64,000 nucleotides of DNA, taken from assembly GCF_003053745.1 (NCBI RefSeq), contig NZ_QAYE01000007.1:62001-126000 (forward strand). The letters run 5' to 3'. Each line of letters starts with the position of its first letter. Position 1 is the stretch's first letter. Under the pieces are notes generated by a model. It saw only the letters and a list, made by a program, of their open reading frames with translations. It made no database searches and was not told the origin of the DNA. This DNA is from Sphingomonas faeni (GTDB lineage Bacteria > Pseudomonadota > Alphaproteobacteria > Sphingomonadales > Sphingomonadaceae). The position numbers and the translations under genes are program-made. This document shows positions 57,733 through 64,000 of the stretch, in pieces.

Positions 57733-58256
57733 GTCCGCTGATCCTCGGCCACCTTCAAAACCTCATAGGCTGCCTGCACGCCCTGGAACCGCTTCGCAGC
57801 ATCCTTGTCGTTCGGGCGCACGTCCGGATGATTCGCCTTCGCCATCCGCCGCCACGCCGCGCGGACGTCCTCGAACGTCGCGTCGGGCTCGAGGTCGAGC
57901 ACCTCCAACGCGCGCATCTCGTCGCGCGACCGGCTGCCGTCGCCCGAGCCGGCCCAAGCGTAATGCTTGGGATCGGTGTAGCCGTCCGCGGTGCGCGTCT
58001 CCGCAGCCTCGCGCTCGGCCGCCTCCTCCGCGCTCAGACCTTCGAAATAATTCCAGCCGCGATTATATTCGCCGGCGTGGTTCATGCAGAAATACCAGCG
58101 GTCGGGGCTGTTGGGCGATTTCGGCGCCGGGCAGTTGCCGGGCTCGTTGCAGCCATGCCGATCGCATAGCCGGACGGTCACCGCCTCGGTGCTCGCGCCA
58201 TACTCGCGCCAGCGCGGGAAACCCCAGTCGGAAGATCGTGTCGTGCTTCGAGCCAT
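57717..58256 (-). CDS. J-domain protein with C-terminal DnaJ domain
   Basis: The 179-residue product has a C-terminal J domain (about 115-175) with RRMAKANHPDVRPND, including the HPD loop that stimulates Hsp70. The N-terminal half has a Cys-containing region (CDRHGCNEPGNCPAP, then YFCMNHAGEYNRGWNYFEG) common in alphaproteobacterial J-domain proteins of this size. Specific client is unknown; the tight link with a ferredoxin-like gene hints at Fe-S or redox-linked folding. ATG at 58256. Confidence 0.9.
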   Translation of the reverse strand: MARSTTRSSDWGFPRWREYGASTEAVTVRLCDRHGCNEPGNCPAPKSPNSPDRWYFCMNHAGEYNRGWNYFEGLSAEEAAEREAAETRTADGYTDPKHYAWAGSGDGSRSRDEMRALEVLDLEPDATFEDVRAAWRRMAKANHPDVRPNDKDAAKRFQGVQAAYEVLKVAEDQRTWKPA

Positions 58257-58472
58257 AGCGGCCCGAGATAGGCGTACCTACGGACAACGCAACCGCAGGC
58301 GGCACTGACGACCGAAACTCGCCCGATCCGACAATCTTCCGCGTCGCAACATTCCAACTTGAGTCAGACACCGTTCATCGATTACTGAACATGAACTATT
58401 TGTCATGTGGCATGGATAGATGCGTCCGGTGCGGACGTATTCCCGGCCGACACCTTAAGGACAGGAGCCCTG

Positions 58473-60053
58473 GTGCCGACTCTCATTCCAAAGCTTACCA
58501 CATGGCGCGCGGATCTTCCCGCCTCCATCGTCGTCGCGCTCGTCGCGCTGCCACTCTGTCTCGGTGTCGCGCTCGCGTCGGGTGCGCCACTGTTCGCCGG
58601 CATTATTTCCGGCATCGTTGGCGGTATCGCGGTCGGCCTGTTCTCGAAATCGCCGCTGTCGGTGAGCGGCCCCGCCGCCGGCCTGACCGTGATCGTGCTG
58701 ACCGCGATCGAGAGCATGCCGAGCTACCAGATGTTCCTGATGGCAGTCGTGCTCGCGGGCGTTCTCCAAATCTGCTTCTCGCTGACCCGCGCCGGCATCC
58801 TCAGCGAATTCGTGCCGTCGTCGGTCATCACCGGCATGCTCGCGGCGATCGGCCTGATCCTCATCCTCAAGCAGATCCCGCACGCCGTCGGTTTCGACCG
58901 CGAGGCCGAGGGCATCTTCGAATTCACCACGGCGAACGGCATCAACACCTTTTCGCGGATCCTCGACAGCCTCAGCGCAGCCGTGACTCCGGGCGCAATC
59001 CTGATCGCGTCGGTCAGCCTTGCCTTCTTGTTCTGGTGGGACGGCGCCAAGCCGAAGGACGGCCCGCTGCGCTTCGTCCCCGGCCCGCTCGTCGTCGTAC
59101 TGATCGGCATCTTCGGCAACATGCTGCTCGGCGCCGTGAAGCCCGACTGGCAGCTCCAGGCCACGCACCTCGTCCAGGTGCCGATCACCCAGACGCTCTC
59201 GCAATTTCCGTCGCTGTTCACGTTCCCCGATTTCTCCGGGATCAAGATGGGCATCGTCTGGAGCAGCGCGGTCACGCTCGCGATCGTCGCCAGCCTCGAA
59301 TCGCTGCTGAGCGTCAAGGCGGTCGACGAGATCGATCCGCGCCGTCGCTCGACCGACAAGAACTGGGAGCTGATGGCGCAGGGCGGCGGCAACATCCTGT
59401 CGGGCCTGATCGGTGGCCTGCCCGTCACCTCGGTGATCGTGCGTTCGTCCGCCAACGTCGATGCCAAGGCCGAGAGCAAGCTGTCGACGATCCTTCACGG
59501 TTTCTGGCTGCTGGTCAGCGTTGCGCTGATCCCGGCGGTGCTGAACCTTATCCCGCTGTCGGCGCTCGCCGCAGTGCTGATCGCGACCGGCTACAAGCTG
59601 ACCAAGCCGAAGCTGTATACCGAACGCTTCAAGCAGGGCTGGACGCAGTTCATTCCGTTCGTCGTGACGGTGGCTGCGATTCTGTTCACCGACCTGCTCG
59701 AAGGCATCGTCATCGGGCTGGCGGTCGGCTTCGTGTTCGTCGTCGCGCGCAACTTCCGCACCGCGATCACCTTTGCCTGCGACGATGAGGACTGCCTCGT
59801 CCGCGCGCGACGCAACCTGTACTTCATCCATAAATACGAGTTGCAGAAGTCGCTCGCCAAGGTGCCCGACAATGCGAACCTGTTGATCGACCTGTCGTCG
59901 ACCAGCTATGTCGATCTCGACAACGTCGACATCATCAACGCGTTCATCAAGGGCGCGCAGTATCGTGGCATCACCGTGCTCATCCGTGGCGATCTCGCGA
60001 TGCGCACGGTCAAGCTGATCAACGCCCCCCAGACCGAGGTCCGTTTCGCATGA
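58473..60053 (+). CDS. SulP family anion transporter with STAS domain
   Basis: The 526-residue product is a polytopic SulP transporter: the N-terminal SIVVALVALPLCLGVALASGAP is the family signature, followed by about 12-14 helices and a short cytoplasmic STAS domain (about 445-526) with NLLIDLSSTSYVDLDNVDII. Because a carbonic anhydrase gene overlaps its stop, bicarbonate is the likely substrate. GTG at 58473 is chosen since AGGAG lies five bases upstream; an ATG at 58407 would add 22 residues with no membrane-protein character. Confidence 0.9.
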   Translation: MPTLIPKLTTWRADLPASIVVALVALPLCLGVALASGAPLFAGIISGIVGGIAVGLFSKSPLSVSGPAAGLTVIVLTAIESMPSYQMFLMAVVLAGVLQICFSLTRAGILSEFVPSSVITGMLAAIGLILILKQIPHAVGFDREAEGIFEFTTANGINTFSRILDSLSAAVTPGAILIASVSLAFLFWWDGAKPKDGPLRFVPGPLVVVLIGIFGNMLLGAVKPDWQLQATHLVQVPITQTLSQFPSLFTFPDFSGIKMGIVWSSAVTLAIVASLESLLSVKAVDEIDPRRRSTDKNWELMAQGGGNILSGLIGGLPVTSVIVRSSANVDAKAESKLSTILHGFWLLVSVALIPAVLNLIPLSALAAVLIATGYKLTKPKLYTERFKQGWTQFIPFVVTVAAILFTDLLEGIVIGLAVGFVFVVARNFRTAITFACDDEDCLVRARRNLYFIHKYELQKSLAKVPDNANLLIDLSSTSYVDLDNVDIINAFIKGAQYRGITVLIRGDLAMRTVKLINAPQTEVRFA

Positions 60054-60688
60054 GGCAGTACAAGCAGCTCCTGCTCGCCAACAAGGCGTGGGCGGCCGAG
60101 ATCATCGAGGAGAGCGCCGACTTCTTCCAGCGCCAGCTGGTCGGCCAGAACCCCGAGTTCCTGTGGATCGGCTGTTCGGACAGCCGCGTCGGGCCCGAAC
60201 AGATGACCATGACGCCGCCCGGCAACATGTTCATCCACCGCAACATCGCCAATCTCGTCAACGACGACGACATGAATCTGATGTCGGTGCTGCAATATGC
60301 GATCGACGTGCTCGGCGTGCGCCACATCATCATCTGCGGCCATTATGCGTGCGGCGGAATCCGCGCGACGCTGGACGGCGGCACGACGGGTCCGGTCGAC
60401 GACTGGCTCAGCACCGCGCGCTGCGTCTTGCACGACCATGCCGACGAGATCGACGCGCAGCCCGACCGCGAGCAGAAGGTCAACCGGCTGGTCGAGGTCA
60501 ACGTCCGCGACCAGCTCATCCGGCTCGCGCGCACCAAGACGATCCAGGGTGCGTTCGCGCGCGGCCAGGAAGTGCTGCTCCACGGCTGGGTCTACGATAT
60601 CCGCGACGGCCTGATCAAACCGATGATGGAGATCGATTCGACGACCGTGCTCGAAGAGGTCGGTCGGCCGGACAGGGTGCTGGTGTAG
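60050..60688 (+). CDS. can: Beta-carbonic anhydrase
   Basis: This 212-residue enzyme interconverts CO2 and bicarbonate. Zinc ligands are in the expected motifs: IGCSDSRVGPEQ (Cys and Asp-Arg dyad) and ICGHYACGGI (His and Cys), with HRNIANLV between. Length is normal for the E. coli Can type. The ATG overlaps the SulP stop (ATGA), giving a transporter-enzyme pair for bicarbonate supply. Confidence 0.96.
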   Translation: MRQYKQLLLANKAWAAEIIEESADFFQRQLVGQNPEFLWIGCSDSRVGPEQMTMTPPGNMFIHRNIANLVNDDDMNLMSVLQYAIDVLGVRHIIICGHYACGGIRATLDGGTTGPVDDWLSTARCVLHDHADEIDAQPDREQKVNRLVEVNVRDQLIRLARTKTIQGAFARGQEVLLHGWVYDIRDGLIKPMMEIDSTTVLEEVGRPDRVLV

Positions 60689-60690
60689 AA

Positions 60691-60731
60691 AACCCCCTTC
60701 CCACCATAGCCGTGGGAAGGGGCTGTTTTTT
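60691..60731 (+). terminator. Intrinsic terminator of the SulP-carbonic anhydrase operon
   Basis: CCCCTTCCCAC, loop CATAGCC, GTGGGAAGGGG, then CTG and six T. The 11-base GC-rich stem and T tract directly after the carbonic anhydrase stop form a strong plus-strand terminator. Confidence 0.9.
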
Positions 60732-60733
60732 CC

Positions 60734-62755
60734 TTACGAGCCGCGCCGTGCCGAGTCTGGCAGCAGGAACTTGATACGGGTCGTCGTGGCGCCGCAACCG
60801 AGCCCCCCGTCGGGACGATACGTCTTGGCGTATTTGGCCTTGGTGAAGAACTTGGTGCCCGCCTCCGAGAAGATGAACGGGGGATAGCTCAACAGTGCGC
60901 GCTGGTTGATGACGTTGCCGTCCGCGCCGATGTCGAACTGAACCTGGGTCCAGCCTTCGAAACCCCAACGCATCGCTTCCATCGGGAACGCTTCCGATCC
61001 CGGCTGGGATACCATCTTCGGTGGTGCATCCATGATCGCGCACTGGTTCGCGGTCAGACCACTCGACGCGAATGTCGCCCGCGCCGCATCGATCTCTCCG
61101 TTGCGCTCTTCGATCGACGCGATGCGGATCAACGCGCCGACGCGCAGCGGATCGTTCGGCTTCAAGGCTTTGTCGTCCGCCACTTGCCGAAGCGTGACGA
61201 TCGCCGTGTCGTTCTTCTCGGATTTTCGCGTCCGAGCGACGGCGCCATCGACCATCATCAACCGGATCGCCGCTCGCGCCTGGGGGTCGTTCGCATAGAC
61301 GGGTTCCGATACCATCGGCGTCAACGTCCGCTCGAATACCCCCGGCCGCCAGATGTCGGTCACCGCATCGACGCGGCCCGGCAGGTCGAACGTCAGCCGC
61401 GCACTAGGCGGTGCATCGTTGGCGACCGCAATCGCCAACGCCCGCGCAGCCAAGGCCGCACGCTCTTCCCGCGCTACCGTGGGATTGTTCGTCAGACGGT
61501 AGATCGCGGCGAGCGTACGCAAACCATTAGGCGACTGGGCGTTCGCCGATGCGAGTTCGGCGCGCTGCCCAGCAAGTGCTGCTGCCTGCGAGCCGGTCGG
61601 TGCAGGGGCGACCGTGACGCCCTTGCTGGACAGCCACTGTTCCAGGACGTCGTCCAGTCCGTCGTCGATCGATGGCCGCTCGAACGCGGTCGAACAGCGC
61701 ATCTCGACCCGCACATGATAGCGATAAAAGGCGGGGATCGCCTGGACCTTTTCGGCAGGCCACGACCAACCCTTGACCGCGCGCGCGAACTCCAGCGCGA
61801 CCTGGCCGCCACCCGCGGCATAGATCGGCGCCGCCTGGTCGATCGTACCGTCGGAGGCGATGTTGAATTCGACCACCGCGACGTCCTGCGGCTTGAGACC
61901 GGCATCGCCGCCGCAATCGGGCGAGCGCATCTCCGCGGCGGGGTCGAACGATCCCTTCACCATGCGTCCGGCACCGGTATAGGCCATGTAGCGCCGCGCT
62001 TCGTCGGCATTACCGCTCAGCAGGAACGCGATCGCGGCATCGGACCGCGCCGATGCGTCCATGATATCGACCTTGTCCGTTTCGAGGCCGCCGAGAAGCC
62101 GGATCGCCTGCAACGCGCTGGCGCGGGCGCCGGCGATGTCACCGGTGTTGAGCTTCAACAGGGTCCGCTCGCGCGCGAACCGCGCGGCGACGCTCTTTTC
62201 GAGCTTCACCGTGCCGGTCAACGCATCGCTCCGCGCCAAAGTCGCCGCGGCGGCAGTGGGATCGATGAATATCTGCGCGGTCACGAGCGAGAGCATGGCC
62301 CCGAGCTTGTCGGCGGTGCTGATCGCGCTCGCCTCCGCTTGCTGGAGCGCGGTCACGGCACCCGCATAATCGAGCGTATCGGTCGCGACCTGGCCGAGGA
62401 TGAGGAAGGCGCGCGTCCGGTCTTCTGCAAGACTGGCATCGTCCGCCGGCAGCAAGACGAGCCCTGCCCGTGCAGCCTTAACCGACTCGTCGGCGCGGTT
62501 CAGGGCGAACAGAGTCGGCGCCTTGCGGACCAGCACGATCCCGCGACTGCGTGATCCGGGCTTGGTTCGCGCCTCCAGTTTCTCCCAGGCCGCCAGCGAC
62601 GCCGCGCGATCGGGTTTCGCATCCAGCGCCGTCGCTGCGTCGAAGTCCTGTTGAATTGTCGTCGTCGACGACGGTGTCTGCGCCCCAACGGGGACTAGCC
62701 CACCCGCCATCGCCAACACGCCTGCACCCAACAGCGCGATCGTCTTGATACGCAT
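60734..62755 (-). CDS. Periplasmic protein with two TonB-C-like segments
   Basis: I do not recognise this 673-residue protein as a named family. It has a signal peptide (MRIKTIALLGAGVLAMAGG, cleavage near VGAQ). Residues about 25-260 are Ala-rich helical and look like tetratricopeptide-type repeats. Two similar beta-alpha segments resemble the C-terminal domain of TonB: KPQDVAVVEFNIASDGTID at about 290-360 and EGWTQVQFDIGADGNVINQ at about 600-670, each with an F-D/N-I-x-x-DG core. No transmembrane anchor beyond the signal. ATG at 62755 has GGGGAA six bases upstream. Confidence 0.75.
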   Translation of the reverse strand: MRIKTIALLGAGVLAMAGGLVPVGAQTPSSTTTIQQDFDAATALDAKPDRAASLAAWEKLEARTKPGSRSRGIVLVRKAPTLFALNRADESVKAARAGLVLLPADDASLAEDRTRAFLILGQVATDTLDYAGAVTALQQAEASAISTADKLGAMLSLVTAQIFIDPTAAAATLARSDALTGTVKLEKSVAARFARERTLLKLNTGDIAGARASALQAIRLLGGLETDKVDIMDASARSDAAIAFLLSGNADEARRYMAYTGAGRMVKGSFDPAAEMRSPDCGGDAGLKPQDVAVVEFNIASDGTIDQAAPIYAAGGGQVALEFARAVKGWSWPAEKVQAIPAFYRYHVRVEMRCSTAFERPSIDDGLDDVLEQWLSSKGVTVAPAPTGSQAAALAGQRAELASANAQSPNGLRTLAAIYRLTNNPTVAREERAALAARALAIAVANDAPPSARLTFDLPGRVDAVTDIWRPGVFERTLTPMVSEPVYANDPQARAAIRLMMVDGAVARTRKSEKNDTAIVTLRQVADDKALKPNDPLRVGALIRIASIEERNGEIDAARATFASSGLTANQCAIMDAPPKMVSQPGSEAFPMEAMRWGFEGWTQVQFDIGADGNVINQRALLSYPPFIFSEAGTKFFTKAKYAKTYRPDGGLGCGATTTRIKFLLPDSARRGS

Positions 62756-62818
62756 TACATTCCCCACGTCGCAGCCCAGCGTTATATCTGCGCAGTCTGC
62801 AATGGTTCGGGGAAGGAT

Positions 62819-63201
62819 GCCAGAGGGTCTGTAAGCCGGGTTCTGTCCATTTCCGATCCTTCGATACGGAAGTTAGGCGACCATTCCTCTAGGACGACGG
62901 TTGCCCGCCGCCTCAAGCAATCAACCCGGGTGACGAGCTGAAACGAAGCCCATGTGCCACCCCTATTCGATCTTGCTCCCGGTGGGGTTTGCCGTGCCGC
63001 CCCTGTTACCAGGCGCGCGGTGCGCTCTTACCGCACCCTTTCACTCTGACCGCCCCAGCTTGCGCCGAGGGTTGGCCGTCTGCTCTCTGTGGCACTTTCC
63101 CTGAGGTCACCCTCGCCGGGCGTTACCCGGCACCGTCGTTTCGCGGAGCCCGGACTTTCCTCGCGTGTCCGAAAACACCCGCGGCCGCCCGACCCTCTGG
63201 C
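62819..63201 (-). ncRNA. rnpB: RNase P RNA (bacterial type A)
   Basis: The minus-strand transcript of about 383 bases begins GCCAGAGGGTCGGGCGG and ends near GGCTTACAGACCCTCTGGC, so its ends pair as helix P1. The conserved GAGGAAAGTCCGGGCTCC block (P4 strand, at about 63142-63159 on the plus strand as its complement) and the 3' CCGGCTTACAGA are both seen. It is the catalytic RNA of RNase P. It lies between the AmpD-type amidase and the TonB-C-like protein genes; no other gene is present in the 62756-63396 gap apart from a repeat. Confidence 0.95.
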
Positions 63202-63261
63202 GACGCGAGCCCTAGCGCGCGGGCGGGCGATGTACCACCGTTTTCGTTGGCGTATTTTGGT

Positions 63262-63396
63262 ATCCTCGCCCGCAAGGGGGAGGGGGAGGTGGCGACGAAG
63301 GCGACGGAGGGGGCGGACACGGAGCAGATGTTTCGCATGCCTCCCCCTCCGTCTGGCAAGTGCCAGCCACCTCCCCCTGGCGGGGGAGGATCGTGA
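63262..63396. repeat. GC-rich repeat family A, copy 3
   Basis: ATCCTCGCCCGCAAGGGGGAGG and CCACCTCCCCCTGGCGGGGG plus GGATCG are inverted ends; the inner GGCGACGGAGGGGGCGG and CCTCCCCCTCCGTCTGGCAAG match the copies at 13875 and 52670. It abuts the stop of the amidase gene. Confidence 0.82.
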
Positions 63397-64000
63397 TTAG
63401 TCGTCGCCCATTGGCTTGGGCAGCAACAACGCCAGCAGGATGCATCTGCATTCGGCATCGACTTCGCCGTCCACCAGTTCCGGTCGGAAGCGCCGCTGGA
63501 ACGCCATCGTCGCCGCCATCCGGTTCTCGACGTCGTAGCCGAAGCGCTCGAGCGCGAGGCAGAAGCCGCCTTCGGTCCAGCCTGGGTCCATCAGATTCTT
63601 AGTCGGCCGCGGCAGCGCCAGCCGGCGCCGCGCCAGTTCGTGCCACGGGAACAGCTCGCCCGGATCGCGCTTGCGCACCGGGGCGATGTCCGAATGGCCG
63701 ACGATGTTGCCGCGGGTGATCTCGTGGCGATCCTTGATCTCGGCGACCAGCTGCACGACCGAGGCGATCTGCTCGGGCGGGAACGGGCGATAGCCGAACT
63801 CGTGGCCGGGATTTACGATCTCGATACCGATGCTCGCCGAGTTGACGTCGTCGACGTCGCGCCAGTGCGACTTGCCCGCGTGCCAGGCGCGCTTGTCCTC
63901 CGCGACCATCCGCAGGACGGTGCCGTCCTCCTCGACCAGGTAATGCGACGACACCTTCGCCTCCGGATCGCGCAACCGGGCGATCGCCGACGCGCCATCC
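63397..64000 (-). CDS. N-acetylmuramoyl-L-alanine amidase (AmpD/AmiD type), 5' end outside window
   Basis: The visible 201 residues continue in frame beyond 64000, reading DGASAIARLRDPEAKVSSHY, so the true start is outside. This is an Amidase_2 domain: zinc and active-site residues appear in SSHYLVEEDG, RAWHAGKSHWRD and GHSDIAPVRKRDPGELFPW. The C-terminal about 65 residues (ALERFGYDV, AFQRRFRPELVDGEVD) look like a peptidoglycan-binding helix bundle, as in AmiD. It hydrolyses muramyl-peptide amide bonds in cell-wall recycling. Confidence 0.92.
   Translation of the reverse strand, partial: DGASAIARLRDPEAKVSSHYLVEEDGTVLRMVAEDKRAWHAGKSHWRDVDDVNSASIGIEIVNPGHEFGYRPFPPEQIASVVQLVAEIKDRHEITRGNIVGHSDIAPVRKRDPGELFPWHELARRRLALPRPTKNLMDPGWTEGGFCLALERFGYDVENRMAATMAFQRRFRPELVDGEVDAECRCILLALLLPKPMGDD

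Noticed and set aside
63397..63975. A complete 192-residue amidase starting at 63975
   Set aside because: The codon there is an internal Leu (TTG) and the frame continues to 64000 with typical AmpD sequence, so the gene is cut by the window edge.

Overview
The window is a high-GC stretch of an alphaproteobacterial chromosome, most likely Sphingomonas or a close relative in the Sphingomonadales. The main pointers are a canonical 14-gene nuo operon, a 6S RNA between zapA and the 5-formyltetrahydrofolate cyclo-ligase gene, a phosphatase resembling the threonine-type PhoK alkaline phosphatase known from Sphingomonas, a pspF/pspABC locus of alphaproteobacterial type, and many intergenic GC-rich inverted-repeat pairs of the REP kind. 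Genus assignment is an inference from protein resemblance; no database was searched.

Layout. 1-13392 (minus strand): nuoA-N for respiratory complex I (nuoN only begins in the window), with one extra low-GC hypothetical gene wedged between nuoD and nuoE. 14015-22688 (minus): suhB-like phosphatase, efp, an M23 peptidase with an L,D-transpeptidase, thiE, a DUF2834 membrane gene, and a glycolytic group gap-MOSC-pgk-fba that is interrupted by a MazF-type toxin/antitoxin pair with its own palindromic operator. 22833-24275 (plus): zapA with a small coiled-coil partner, 6S RNA, 5-FCL and DUF2842. Two identical tRNA-Asp genes follow. 24871-37803: AI-2E-type transporter, glycerol kinase and a lipid/acyl-CoA group (acyl-CoA synthetase, serine hydrolase, FadB-like bifunctional enzyme, amidase, two acyl-CoA dehydrogenases, TesB thioesterase). 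37813-42696: amidohydrolase, 3-hydroxyisobutyrate-dehydrogenase-like enzyme, threonine ammonia-lyase, N-end-rule aminoacyl-transferase. 42932-46196 (minus): a three-gene ATP-grasp / alpha-E / transglutaminase-like module. 46391-52658: DsbD-type reductase, PhoK-like phosphatase, beta-helix protein, cation/proton antiporter. 52800-56704: pspF divergent from a sigma-54-driven operon containing a 47-residue ORF, pspA, pspB, pspC and four further small membrane proteins that share a PspB-like tail. 56904-64000: sufE, a [2Fe-2S] ferredoxin-like protein with a J-domain protein, SulP transporter with beta-carbonic anhydrase, a large periplasmic protein with two TonB-C-like segments, rnpB, and the start of an AmpD-type amidase.

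Most genes sit in tight, overlapping (ATGA/TGATG) arrays, so function follows operon structure: energy conservation (nuo), central carbon metabolism (gap/pgk/fba), envelope stress (psp), envelope maintenance (LDT, M23, AmpD), and acyl-CoA catabolism. The least explained items are the PspB-like paralogue array, the foreign-looking gene inside nuo, the toxin/antitoxin pair that places fba directly behind a toxin gene, the transglutaminase-like protein without its cysteine, and the repeat element that has been absorbed into the leader of an exported amidohydrolase.
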